Source: Streptomyces sp. (GTDB lineage: Bacteria; Actinomycetota; Actinomycetes; Streptomycetales; Streptomycetaceae). From it: 36,921 bases of DNA. The DNA is taken from positions 1-36,921 of the forward strand of contig NZ_JAEKKT010000188.1 in the NCBI RefSeq assembly GCF_019510245.1, read 5' to 3'. Shown here piece by piece: positions 1-7,704 of the stretch. The position numbers and the translations under genes are program-made. Below the pieces are notes generated by a model, which saw nothing but the letters and a program-made list of their open reading frames with translations, made no database searches and was not told the DNA's origin. Positions within the stretch are counted from its first letter, which is position 1. Every line of letters begins with the position of its first letter.

Positions 1-71
1 CTCCCGGCGTCTTGGGTCGATTCAGTGGTGCCCGAGCGAGACGCCTGCGCTCCTGGGTTCGTGCGTTGGTG

Positions 72-1235
72 TCAGGAGCGAAGGGTGCGCAGGCCGGTGC
101 GGATTTCGCTGACGAGGATCTCGGGTTGTTCCAAGGCGGCGAAGTGCCCGCCCTTGTCGGCCTCGCCGTAGTGGATCAGATTGCTGTAGGTGTCTTCGAT
201 CCAGCTGCGTGGCACGCGTGGGATGTCCTTCGGGAAGACGGTCACCGCGACCGGAAGCGTCACCTTCGGGCCTGCGAAAGTGAGCGATCTGTTCTCCCAG
301 TAGATGCGGGCGGACGACGCTGCGCTGTTGGTGAACCAGTAGAGGGATATCGTGTCGACGATGTCGTCGATGCTGAGGGTGTCCTCTGCGAGCCCGTGGT
401 TGTCGGTCTTGGACTGGAACTTCTCGTAGATCCAGGCCGCCTGGCCGGCGGGAGAGTCCGCCAGGGCGAATCCGACAGTCTCCGGCTTCGTGCCCTGAAG
501 GTGGTTGGAGCCTCCGAGTTCGCCGGTGTAGAGGGCGAGGGTGTCCATGGCGTCGCGCTGTTCGGGCGTGAGGGTGTCGGGTATCTGTGCGGGAAAGGCG
601 TACTGGGTGTTCAGATGAATTCCGAGAAGCCCCTCTGGTTGCATGGCCCCGAGGGCGGTGGTGACGACGGCACCCCAATCGCCGCCTTGCGCGGCCCATC
701 TCGTGTAGCCGAGACGCTTCATCAGCTCCGCCCACGCGCTGGCGATGCGCGATACGGTCCACCCGGTCTGCGTGGGTTTCTGGGAGAACCCGAACCCGGG
801 GAGCGACGGGACGACGACGTCGAACGAATCGGCGGCGTCTCCTTCGAAGGAGACCGGATCGGTCAGCGGGCCGATCACCTTCAGGAACTCCACGATCGAG
901 CCCGGCCATCCGTGCGTGAGGAGCAGCGGCATCGCGTGGGGGTTCTTGGACCTGACGTGGATGAAGTGGATGTCCAGCCCGTCGATCTCGGTCAGGAACT
1001 GCGGGAAGCGATTGAGTTCGGACTCGAAGCGCCGCCAGTCGTAGCCGCGCTCCCAGTACTCGACCAGAGACCTGGCGTTCGCCACGCGAACCCCTTGCGA
1101 CCAGTCGCCCACCGTCTCCGGATCCGGCCAGCGAGTTCTGGCCAGTCGCTGCTTGACCTCGTCGATCTCCGCTTCCGGGATCGAGACGGTGAACGGGCGG
1201 ACGAGGGCCGAGGCGTGCGGCGTCGGTGCGGTCAT
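72..1235 (-). CDS. Epoxide hydrolase (EHN-type alpha/beta hydrolase)
   Basis: 387 aa. Family knowledge: these enzymes open epoxides to diols through an aspartyl-ester intermediate in the cytoplasm. Seen: an N-terminal epoxide-hydrolase region (about 8-110, with 'RTRWPDPE' and 'W..G.....L..YW...YDWR'), the oxyanion segment HGWPGS, the nucleophile elbow GGDWGA (Asp nucleophile) and a C-terminal GGHFAALEQPE carrying the catalytic His. Length matches the microsomal-type bacterial family. The ATG at 1235 was chosen because an AGGAGAGGAG ribosome site lies just upstream and homology begins there; the frame stays open further upstream but crosses the operators. The gene is divergent from the TetR gene and probably repressed by it through the sites at 1284-1353. 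The physiological substrate cannot be read from the sequence. Confidence 0.9.
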   Translation of the reverse strand: MTAPTPHASALVRPFTVSIPEAEIDEVKQRLARTRWPDPETVGDWSQGVRVANARSLVEYWERGYDWRRFESELNRFPQFLTEIDGLDIHFIHVRSKNPHAMPLLLTHGWPGSIVEFLKVIGPLTDPVSFEGDAADSFDVVVPSLPGFGFSQKPTQTGWTVSRIASAWAELMKRLGYTRWAAQGGDWGAVVTTALGAMQPEGLLGIHLNTQYAFPAQIPDTLTPEQRDAMDTLALYTGELGGSNHLQGTKPETVGFALADSPAGQAAWIYEKFQSKTDNHGLAEDTLSIDDIVDTISLYWFTNSAASSARIYWENRSLTFAGPKVTLPVAVTVFPKDIPRVPRSWIEDTYSNLIHYGEADKGGHFAALEQPEILVSEIRTGLRTLRS

Positions 1236-1283
1236 GGCCTTCTTCTCCTCTCCTGAGCTTCGAGGCACAGTGCGGCCTTCCGC

Positions 1284-1353
1284 TGTACACGGGTGTACAG
1301 CGAGATTCACTGTACACCTGTGTGTAGTGGATTTCGATGTACACGGGTGTGCA
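1284..1353. promoter_or_regulatory. Three operators in 27-bp register (TetR-type)
   Basis: Three copies of one 16-bp element start at 1284, 1311 and 1338, exactly 27 bp apart. Copy 1 is TGTACACGGGTGTACA, whose 7-bp arms are a perfect inverted repeat. Copy 2 is TGTACACCTGTGTGTA and copy 3 is TGTACACGGGTGTGCA. They fill the gap between the epoxide hydrolase and TetR starts, so they are probably TetR binding sites controlling both. Copy 3 ends next to an AT-rich AATAAT (about 1353-1358) that could be the -10 of a leaderless TetR transcript. Confidence 0.8.
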
Positions 1354-1364
1354 ATAATTGTGTC

Positions 1365-1964
1365 GTGCCCGCCAAGTCCTCCCGTGCGCGCTCGATGATC
1401 GAGACGCGCGATCGCATCCTCGACGTCGCCCTCGACCTGCTGGGAGAGAAGCCGGACGCCGGGATGGGCGACATCGCCTCCACTGCCGGCGTCGTCCGTC
1501 GCACGGTCTACGACCATTTCCCCTCGCGCCTCGACCTGGTTCGGACACTCACGGAGCGGGCCGTCGCCGAGATGGCAGCCGTGCTCACCGAAGTCAACGC
1601 CTCCAACGCGGCGGCGGACGCGGCGTGGGTCGAATTCGTTGCTCGCGTCTGGCCGGTGGCGCACCGGTACCGAGTGCTGCTGGCGCTGCGCCGTGGCGAG
1701 TACGGCGAGGCGATCCACGGCCTGCTCGGGCCGGTCGACGAACTCCTCGCCGACCTTGTGAAACGAGGCCAGGACAGCGACGTGTTCGCACAGCACCTGC
1801 CGGCGGGCCTTCTGAGCCAGGTCGCCTACGGCGTCGTGTTCACCATCGCGGACAGCGACCTGTCGAACGGGACCCTCGGCGCACGAGCAGCGACGATCAC
1901 GAGCCTACTGATGCTGGGAGTTCCCGAGACACGCGCCATCACCCTCGTGGGCGACCAGCCCTGA
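1365..1964 (+). CDS. TetR/AcrR family transcriptional regulator
   Basis: 199 aa from GTG 1365 (an alternative is ATG 1395). Seen: an N-terminal helix-turn-helix at about residues 12-60 with the typical sequence 'MGDIASTAGVVRRTVYDHFPSRLDLV', followed by an all-helical ligand domain. No clear ribosome site precedes GTG 1365, but an AT-rich -10-like element does, so the message may be leaderless. The earlier in-frame GTG at 1293 lies inside the first operator and gives a Cys-rich, non-homologous leader, so it was rejected. Divergent from the epoxide hydrolase, which it probably represses along with itself. The ligand is unknown; an epoxide or a related hydrophobic compound is only a guess. Confidence 0.88.
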   Translation: MPAKSSRARSMIETRDRILDVALDLLGEKPDAGMGDIASTAGVVRRTVYDHFPSRLDLVRTLTERAVAEMAAVLTEVNASNAAADAAWVEFVARVWPVAHRYRVLLALRRGEYGEAIHGLLGPVDELLADLVKRGQDSDVFAQHLPAGLLSQVAYGVVFTIADSDLSNGTLGARAATITSLLMLGVPETRAITLVGDQP

Positions 1965-2058
1965 CCCGCGGCACTTCCAGCGGAGCCGCGGATCGTCCTG
2001 GGGCGGTCAACTGGCGCCAGAAACCTGCCACGGGATGATCGTGGCCCCGAAAGGCTGG

Positions 2059-2244
2059 CTATGGTGTGCCACTAGCCAGAGCGCTGACGCGGTGCTGGTA
2101 CTCGCGGCGGGCTTTGTGCTGGGCCGGAACAGCCGGAACGCCGGGGCCACTGTCGAGGGGCTGGCAGCGGGCGAGGAGTTGCTGGTGTACGGCGGGGACG
2201 GCGGTGACGCGCAGGGTGGAGCCCTGGCTGCGCCGTACGGTCAC
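2059..2244 (-). CDS. Small hypothetical protein overlapping the recombinase remnant
   Basis: 61 aa, not recognised. It starts at a GTG that overlaps the stop of the recombinase fragment in a GTGA arrangement, which suggests translational coupling in the original locus. The frame keeps G/C in third positions and reads as a basic, soluble peptide (VTVRRSQGSTLRV... ending ...RVSALASGTP). It ends at TAG. It may be a real accessory gene of an integrated element whose other genes are gone. With its upstream partner truncated, expression is doubtful. Confidence 0.4.
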   Translation of the reverse strand: MTVRRSQGSTLRVTAVPAVHQQLLARCQPLDSGPGVPAVPAQHKARREYQHRVSALASGTP

Positions 2245-2600
2245 TCCTGGTCGAGCGCGGCGCGCTCGGCGGGCTCCAGCTCGGTGGTGCGGAGGAGGTC
2301 GGCGATCTTGCTCGCCATGTCGAGGGTGACCGGCGCGTCCGGGGCGGGGGCGTCGTCCTCGTTGGCGGTGTGGTCGGGCAGGAGGTCGGCGACGGCGGTG
2401 CGGATCGGGCCGCGGCTGACGTGGTGGTTGCGGGCGAGGGCGGTGATCGAGCAGCCTTCCAGGTACGCGGTCTGGACGGTGTTGGTCTTGTCGGCCGCCA
2501 CGGCGGGGCGGCGCCCGCGGTTGCTGCCCCTGGCTTCGGCGGTCCGCAGCCCGTCGTAGGTCAGCTCGTGTTGGAGTTCGTCGGCGGCGGCGAGGGGGTC
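2241..2600 (-). pseudogene. Serine recombinase/resolvase C-terminal fragment
   Basis: About 119 residues readable. Seen: 'DELQHELTYDGLRTAEARG' followed by 'GRRPAVAADKTNTVQTAYLEG' and 'SITALARNHHVSRGPIRTAV'. This is the linker and C-terminal helix-turn-helix of a resolvase/invertase-type serine recombinase, plus a short acidic tail. The N-terminal catalytic domain (nucleophile Ser, Arg cluster) is absent: upstream of about 2600 the DNA becomes NRPS sequence on the other strand. This looks like the scar of an integrated element that lost most of its DNA by deletion or recombination. Confidence 0.7.
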
Positions 2601-2604
2601 TGCG

Positions 2605-3434
2605 TGACCGTGGCCGAGCTCGCACGCCACCCACACCCGGTGATCGGGACGGAGCTGCCCGGCAGCAGGATCCTGATCCTCGATGAGCATCAGGTGCCTG
2701 TCCCTGACGGCCAGGTGGGCGAGATATGCGTCACCGGAACGTCCCTTGCTCGCGGCTACACGCATCCCGATCCGACATCCACGCAGTTCACACACCTGGA
2801 CCTGCCCGGCGAGCCCGCCCCGGTTCGCGTCTACCGCACCGGTGATCTCGGGCTTCGCAACACCGCCGGCGCGCTGGAGTTCCGAGGACGGGCCGACAAC
2901 CAAGTCTCCGTGAACGGCTACCGCGTCGAACTCGGTGAGATCGAATCCGCACTGCGCACCCATCCAGGAGTGCACGACGTGGCTGTGGGCGCCGGTGAAC
3001 ACCATGGCCAGACCCAGCTCACCGCATGGCTCGTACTGGCCGACCACGCCGAACTGCACCAGGTCCAACAGCACCTGGACGTGCGGCTGCCCCGCCACAT
3101 GTTGCCTCGCCTCGAAGCCGTGCTCGCGATCCCCCTGGGGCCCACCGGGAAAGCCGACATCACCACCCTGAAGCAGACTATGGCCCGCCCAACCGCCCGG
3201 GATGCCTCTCTGGTAGACGTCGTACAGACCATTTGGCGAGAGACGCTCGGCGTCACCGATGTCCGCCCCGACGACGACTTCTTTGCTCTCGGCGGGGACT
3301 CCGTCCAGGCGACACGGATGATCGTTGCCACCCGCAGGCGACTCGCGCGCGCCATCCCGATCCGCACGGTCTTCGACCATTCCCACTTCGCCGACTTCTG
3401 CACGCAGCTCATCTCCTCGGCAGGTCCACGATGA
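2605..3434 (+). pseudogene. NRPS fragment: end of adenylation domain plus carrier domain
   Basis: Seen in order: the late adenylation motifs A6 (GQVGEICVTGTSLARGY), A7 (YRTGDLG), A8 (GRADNQVSVNGYRVELGEIE), A9 (LPRHMLPRLEA) and A10 (PTGKAD, catalytic Lys kept). Then a peptidyl-carrier domain with DDDFFALGGDSVQATRM, whose Ser would carry phosphopantetheine, and a short tail to TGA. Motifs A1-A5 and everything before them are missing, so substrate specificity cannot be predicted. The break at about 2600-2635 abuts the recombinase fragment. The stop overlaps the next ATG (ATGA), so the original operon was translationally coupled. No start or ribosome site supports expression. Confidence 0.85.
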
Positions 3435-3661
3435 CCACCCCGGCCATGCTCACCTCAGCCGACCCCTGGGAGACCGTTGAGCTGGGTACCTGCCCCGGCA
3501 TCCCGGTCGCTATCGGCGGGGAGCTCACACCGCACGCCCTGCTCGGTGCCTTCCGCCGCGGCATCTTCTGCCAACCGCGATCCGACAGCGCCAGCATTGC
3601 CGAGAACCAGTTCACCTACGCGCCCGACGTCGATGCCGGGTACATCCCGGTGTTCCCCGGG
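3431..3661 (+). pseudogene. Aat-like leucyl/phenylalanyl-tRNA transferase fragment
   Basis: About 77 residues in frame. Seen: 'IPVAIGGELTPHALLGAFRRGIF' followed by 'FTYAPDVDAGYIPVFPG', which resembles the N-terminal part of leucyl/phenylalanyl-tRNA-protein transferase (family pattern GGDLSPERLLAAYRRGIFPW). ATG 3431 overlaps the NRPS stop. Family knowledge: Aat moves an amino acid from tRNA onto a protein N-terminus. Next to an NRPS carrier domain, a specialised paralogue using aminoacyl-tRNA on a carrier-bound intermediate is a reasonable inference. The catalytic C-terminal GNAT-like domain is lost after about 3661, where the DNA switches to an antisense esterase fragment. Confidence 0.65.
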
Positions 3662-3669
3662 CCGCGCGC

Positions 3670-3876
3670 CCCGGGGCAGCCGAAGAGCGTGGCCCTGGCC
3701 CCTGCGGACTGTCCGGCCACCGTGACGTTGGAGGGGGCGCCGCCGCAGGCTTCGATGCCGTCGCGGACCCACTGCAGCGCCATGGTGATGTCGAGCAGGG
3801 TCCGGTTGGCGACGCCGTCGTCGAGGATCATGAACCCTTCGGCGGCGAGGCGGCCTCCGTCGTGAAGGCCGCTCAC
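3670..3876 (-). pseudogene. Type B carboxylesterase internal fragment
   Basis: About 65 residues. Seen: 'NRTLLDITMALQWVRDGIEACGG' then 'SNVTVAGQSAGA', matching the carboxylesterase region that leads into the nucleophile elbow (family pattern LLDQ..AL.WV..NI..FGGDP..VT..G.SAG). The oxyanion segment upstream and the Glu/His of the triad downstream are missing. It is convergent with the Aat-like fragment and the two meet near 3665. From 3877 to 4116 I see nothing I can assign. Confidence 0.65.
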
Positions 3877-4116
3877 CCCGCGGCCGGCCTCGGGCGTCTC
3901 CGACGTCCCACCGCCTCACTGACGGAGCTCACGGACGCAGGCCACGGGCCATCGCCGTGCCGGCCGGTGGTTGGCACCAGCGCGAGCGACTTTTGCCTCT
4001 TCGACCACCAGGCGCAGCTCGCAGACGGTGGCCGAACCGCCGGTGCCCATGCCGTTCGCGGTGGCCGTCCGGCGGTCGGGGCTCGGGGCCGGGCGGCCCT
4101 GCGGAACGCGCGTCCG

Positions 4117-5733
4117 TCAGCCGCGGTCGGCGCCGATCGTCTCGGCGGCGCGCTCGCCCACGACCATGGACGGGGCCATCGTGTTGGCGATCGTGACGTG
4201 GGGGAGGACCGAGGCGTCGGCGACCCGCAGACCGTCGATGCCGTGGACCCTGAGCCGACCGTCCACGACGGCGAGGCCGTCGCGTCCCATTCTGGCCGTG
4301 CCGCTCTGGTGCCAGAAGGTCTCGACGGAGTTCCGCACGAACTCCTCGCAGACGGACCTGGAGGACGTCGCGGGAGACACCTCCCGCTCGGCGAACGGGC
4401 GCAGCGCCGCGGAGTTGCCGATCTCCCGGGCCATGGCGACGGCGGACAGGGCGGACCGGAGGTCGTCGGGGTCGGCGAGGAAGTTCGTCTCGATGCGTGG
4501 CCGGTCCAGCGGATCGGTGCTTGCCAGGTGGACGCGGCCGCGGCTGCCTCCGCGCGGGCGCATGGCCGACATCAGGGTGAAACTCCGGGCCGGTGGCGGG
4601 AACTGGGCGGCGCTCTCGGCGGAGACGGAGGCGGTGGGGGAGAGGTACATGACGAACTCCGGTGCCCCGGGCCGGGTGTCGTCGGGCCACATGCAGACCG
4701 CCTGGCTGCGTGTCGGCGGGGGCATCGGTACGTCCTTGGCCTCCCACACGCAGCCGACGCGCATGTGGTCGTCGAGGTTGCGGCCGACACCCGGCAGGTG
4801 CTGGACGATCGGGATGCCGAAGGGGCGCAGTTCGGCTTCGTCGCCGATCCCGGACCGCATGAGGACGGCCGGCGTGCCGATCGCGCCGAGCGAGAGGACC
4901 ACCTCCTGCGAGGCGTTAGCCCGCAGCGTCCTACCGTCGTGGAGGATCTCGACGCCGACGGCCCGGCGGCCGGCGAGCAGGACGCGGGAGACGGTCGCGT
5001 GCGGCAGGACCGTCAGGTTCGGCCGGCCCACCAGACCGGCGACGTAGGCGCGGAAGGGGGTCTGGCGCTGCCCCGCGTGGATGTTCTCCTCACGGACGGC
5101 GCAGCCGGTGTCCTTTTCCATCATGGCGCCGTTGGAACTGTCGAAGCGGGGGAACCCCACGCTCTGGGCGCCGTCCAGGTAAGAGGTGAACAGCGGGTGC
5201 ACGTCCTGCGCCGGCCGGATGTGCATGGGCCCGCCGCTGCCCCGGCGTTCGGGATCGGCCGGGCCCTGCCAGTCCTCGATCCTGCGATACATCTCCAGCG
5301 CATGGGCGTAACCCCAGCCGGGGTCACCCGTCGCCTCGGCGAAGGAGTCCCAGTCGCTCTGGTGCCCGCGGGCCCACACGCCGGCGTTGATGGCGCCGCC
5401 GCCCAGTCCGCGGCCCGTCGCGTAGTCCAGCCGGCGGCCGTTCAGGTGCGGGTTCGGCTCCGTGATATGACCCCATGTCCGCTCGCTGCCGAGGTTGAGC
5501 GGCCACAGGTCCGGATCGCGCACGCTGTCGGCGTCGTCGTCGCTCTCCACGAGCAGCACGGTGACATCGGGGTCGGCCGCGAGTCTGCCGGCGACGACGC
5601 AGCCCGCGGAACCGGCGCCGCACACGACGTAGTCGAAGCTCTCGCCGTCGTCGATACGGTCTGCGAGATCAAGCCCCCGCGGATGTGGTGCCGCCGCGGT
5701 GCCGTCGTGTCCGGGCTCGGTGCTCACGTCCAT
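4117..5733 (-). CDS. GMC family FAD-dependent oxidoreductase
   Basis: 538 aa. Family knowledge: glucose-methanol-choline enzymes oxidise alcohols with FAD, passing electrons to oxygen or an acceptor. Seen: the N-terminal dinucleotide fold 'YVVCGAGSAGCVVAGRL' (about residues 30-50), the GMC signature 'ATGRGLGGGAINAGVWARG', the second signature around 'LSLGAIGTPAVLMRSGIG', and the C-terminal 'HQSGTARMG' with the catalytic His and 'LRVADASVLPHVTIANTMAPSMVVGERAA'. Start ATG 5733 is preceded by GAGGGGAAG. The Asn-for-Ser in GGGAINAG is within family variation. The gene stands alone between remnants, so its substrate and redox partner are not indicated. It appears intact. Confidence 0.92.
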   Translation of the reverse strand: MDVSTEPGHDGTAAAPHPRGLDLADRIDDGESFDYVVCGAGSAGCVVAGRLAADPDVTVLLVESDDDADSVRDPDLWPLNLGSERTWGHITEPNPHLNGRRLDYATGRGLGGGAINAGVWARGHQSDWDSFAEATGDPGWGYAHALEMYRRIEDWQGPADPERRGSGGPMHIRPAQDVHPLFTSYLDGAQSVGFPRFDSSNGAMMEKDTGCAVREENIHAGQRQTPFRAYVAGLVGRPNLTVLPHATVSRVLLAGRRAVGVEILHDGRTLRANASQEVVLSLGAIGTPAVLMRSGIGDEAELRPFGIPIVQHLPGVGRNLDDHMRVGCVWEAKDVPMPPPTRSQAVCMWPDDTRPGAPEFVMYLSPTASVSAESAAQFPPPARSFTLMSAMRPRGGSRGRVHLASTDPLDRPRIETNFLADPDDLRSALSAVAMAREIGNSAALRPFAEREVSPATSSRSVCEEFVRNSVETFWHQSGTARMGRDGLAVVDGRLRVHGIDGLRVADASVLPHVTIANTMAPSMVVGERAAETIGADRG

Positions 5734-5934
5734 CTTCCCCTCGGGTCGTCGGGGCCTGCTCCGTCGAAACGGGCGCTCCGCCGTCGACGCCGTCCCCGCC
5801 GCCCATGGCGGACCGCCGGCAGGCCGCCGCTGCCCATGATGGTTCAGCCCCGGCCCCGGCCCGCCGGCGGCGAGCGCGGCTTTCCCCGGCGTACGGGCAG
5901 CCGAGGAGCAAACGGGCAAGATCGAGGGCGGACC

Positions 5935-5965
5935 CTGGTGCTGTGGGCTCCTGTCACAGCACCAG
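5935..5965 (-). terminator. Stem-loop, perfect 11-bp stem
   Basis: CTGGTGCTGTG (5935-5945), a 9-nt loop, then CACAGCACCAG (5955-5965), a perfect inverted repeat. On the minus strand it begins directly after the TAG stop (5966-5968) of an unrecognised gene remnant. That placement fits an intrinsic terminator of that lost gene. No T-run follows, which is usual in Streptomyces. Confidence 0.6.
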
Positions 5966-6109
5966 CTAGAGCCGCATGCCGCCCGACGCCTCAAGGCGGT
6001 CGACGTTGATCGAGCGTACGTCGTCCCGGATGACGCCGCCGTCGAGGTTCCGTGCCCAGTTCGGTGGGTTCGGCGCGCAGACTGTCGGCGCGCAGACTGT
6101 CGGCGACGC
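5966..6109 (-). pseudogene. Unrecognised 3' gene end with internal 15-bp duplication
   Basis: The minus-strand frame is open from 6109 to a TAG at 5966 and ends in a protein-like sequence (...NLDGGVIRDDVRSINVDRLEASGGMRL) directly followed by the hairpin at 5935-5965. No family is recognised. A perfect 15-bp tandem duplication (6071-6085 and 6086-6100) falls in this frame and repeats five residues (APTVC). No start codon with a ribosome site is present. From 6110 to 6393 coding-looking minus-strand segments appear in shifting frames (for example 'AEVDGLGNPFRGDPSQLLT' near 6260-6320), as expected for a decayed gene. Confidence 0.4.
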
Positions 6110-6393
6110 TCAACGAACCATCATGAACCGGACACGATCCAACGACGCCGAAGCCCTGATGCAGGATGAGGCTGTTGAGCCGGCTGCCGTCGCCGAGCCG
6201 GCCGGCCACCGACGGTGGTCATCTGAATCCCTACCGCGCCCGTGGACGGGGCCCTGAAGCTCATGGTGAGCAACTGGCTGGGGTCACCGCGGAAGGGGTT
6301 GCCGAGGCCGTCGACCTCAGCACGGTGCTGAACCTGGGATCCGGGCGTATTCCTCGACGCTCTCGCCCAAGACGCCACGGGTCCCCGTAAGCG

Positions 6394-6930
6394 GTGGCGA
6401 AAACCTGGCGGCCCGGCCCGCGAAGGCGCGGATCCGGCACGTCCCGAGAGCGGTCCTTCTCCCGGCTCTTTCCGGACAAGCGCGACGTCTTCTTCCACTC
6501 CATGGAGACGATGCAGCGCGAGGCCGTCGCCGTCATCGCGGGCACCCCGGAGGGAACATCGCCCGTCGACACCGTCGTCGCCGACTTCGAACAGCGCTGT
6601 GAGGCCATCCAGCGCAATCGGCGTGCCGCGATCGTTCGGAAGAATCTCCTCGCGGCCAATCCCGGACTGCGCGAGCGCGACCTGACCAAGCACGCCGAGC
6701 TCGCCGCCTCGATGGCCGAGGCGTTGCGGGAACGCGGCGCTGCCGAGCAGGCGGCAACCGTGGCCGCCGAGGTGGCGATGCGCGTGTTCCGCGGCGCGCC
6801 CGCCCGGTGGTACGGCGATCCGGAGCGCCAGGATCTGCGGACGCTCTTCCGTGACAACTTCGACGAGTTGTCGTCCGTGCTCGCCGACCGCTCGAGCGAC
6901 CAGGTCCTGCCGACCACCTCACGGCATTAG
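6394..6930 (+). pseudogene. TetR-family regulator lacking its DNA-binding domain
   Basis: The frame can be read from GTG 6394 (178 aa), but recognisable sequence begins only at 'SFSRLFPDKRDVFF', the end of the TetR recognition helix (family pattern S.RTFFRYFPDK..VLF). From there a normal helical ligand-binding domain of about 150 residues runs to TAG. The first 30 residues are unlike any HTH and very Arg-rich. The N-terminal half appears replaced by remnant DNA, so the product could not bind an operator. It may once have regulated the gene whose end lies at 5966. Confidence 0.7.
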
Positions 6931-7019
6931 CGCACCGCACCGCCGTCGCGTCGGGCAGCGGACGGCCGAGTCGAGGCCCTCGTCGGCCAGGCGGCCTCGC
7001 GCGAACGGTGCAGGCGTGC

Positions 7020-7637
7020 TCAGTTTCCTTCGTGTTCTTGCGTCGCCGGGTCGGTGCGGGTGAGGCCGGCGAGCAGCAGGTCGATCATCTGGTGGGCGCG
7101 GTAGTCGGGGAACGCTTCGACTCCGATGCACAGGTTGCCGATGGCGAGCATGAGGTCGTACGCGCGGACGTCGGGGCGTGTGGAGCCCGCGGCGGCGGAT
7201 GCCGTCAGCAGCCGGTCGAGGACGGGCAGGAGGCGTTCGACGAACTCGTTGTGCAGATTCTCGAATCCGGCCTGGTCGGAGTGCATGGCTTCGGCGAGGC
7301 CGTGCTTGGTGACCAGGAAGTCGGCGAATCGGTGCACCCACGTACGCAGGGCCTGGTACGGCGGGTCGGTGGCGGGGGCCGTGGCATCCCTGGGGGTGGT
7401 GGCGAGGGCGTCGACCTGGTGCTTGAAGACGGCGACCACCAGATCCGCCCGGGTGGGGAAGTGGCGGTAGATGGTGCCCATGCCGAGTCCTGACTCGGCG
7501 GCGATCTGCCGCACGGGGGCGTGGACGCCGGCGCGTACGAACACGGCGGCCGCGGCGTCCAGCAGGGCCTGTTCGTTGCGGCGGACGTCGGCTCGATTGC
7601 GGCCGGCGGGGGACGGGTCGGTCGGGGGTGTGGGCAT
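7020..7637 (-). CDS. TetR/AcrR family transcriptional regulator
   Basis: 205 aa. Seen: HTH at about residues 24-68 with 'APVRQIAAESGLGMGTIYRHFPTRADLV', then a ligand domain of the kind with a conserved C-terminal segment ('LLLAGLT'). Start ATG 7637 has GGAGG nine bases upstream. It is divergent from the hydrolase/oxidoreductase operon at 7770, and the intervening palindromes (7661-7704) are its likely operators. It should therefore repress that operon and itself. The inducer is unknown; the operon content suggests an ester or ketone. Confidence 0.93.
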   Translation of the reverse strand: MPTPPTDPSPAGRNRADVRRNEQALLDAAAAVFVRAGVHAPVRQIAAESGLGMGTIYRHFPTRADLVVAVFKHQVDALATTPRDATAPATDPPYQALRTWVHRFADFLVTKHGLAEAMHSDQAGFENLHNEFVERLLPVLDRLLTASAAAGSTRPDVRAYDLMLAIGNLCIGVEAFPDYRAHQMIDLLLAGLTRTDPATQEHEGN

Positions 7638-7660
7638 CGGGGAGGGCCTCCGCTTGTAAA

Positions 7661-7704
7661 ACGGAGCAACGCTCCGTACGCTCCGAATCGGAGCAGCGCT
7701 CCGT
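7661..7704. promoter_or_regulatory. Staggered palindromic operators
   Basis: Palindrome 1 is ACGGAGC-AAC-GCTCCGT (7661-7677) and palindrome 2 is TCGGAGC-AGC-GCTCCGT (7688-7704), offset by 27 bp. A third, inner palindrome GCTCCG-AAT-CGGAGC (7680-7694) shares a half-site with palindrome 2. The cluster sits between divergent starts at 7637 and 7770 and is the probable TetR site. The run TTGTAAA at 7654-7660 may be part of a promoter. Confidence 0.8.

Noticed and set aside
1293..1364. N-terminal extension of the TetR protein from GTG 1293
   Set aside because: The extension lies within the operator repeats, has no ribosome site and is not TetR-like.
3862..6009. A 715-codon open frame on the plus strand
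   Set aside because: Antisense to the GMC oxidoreductase; no family features.
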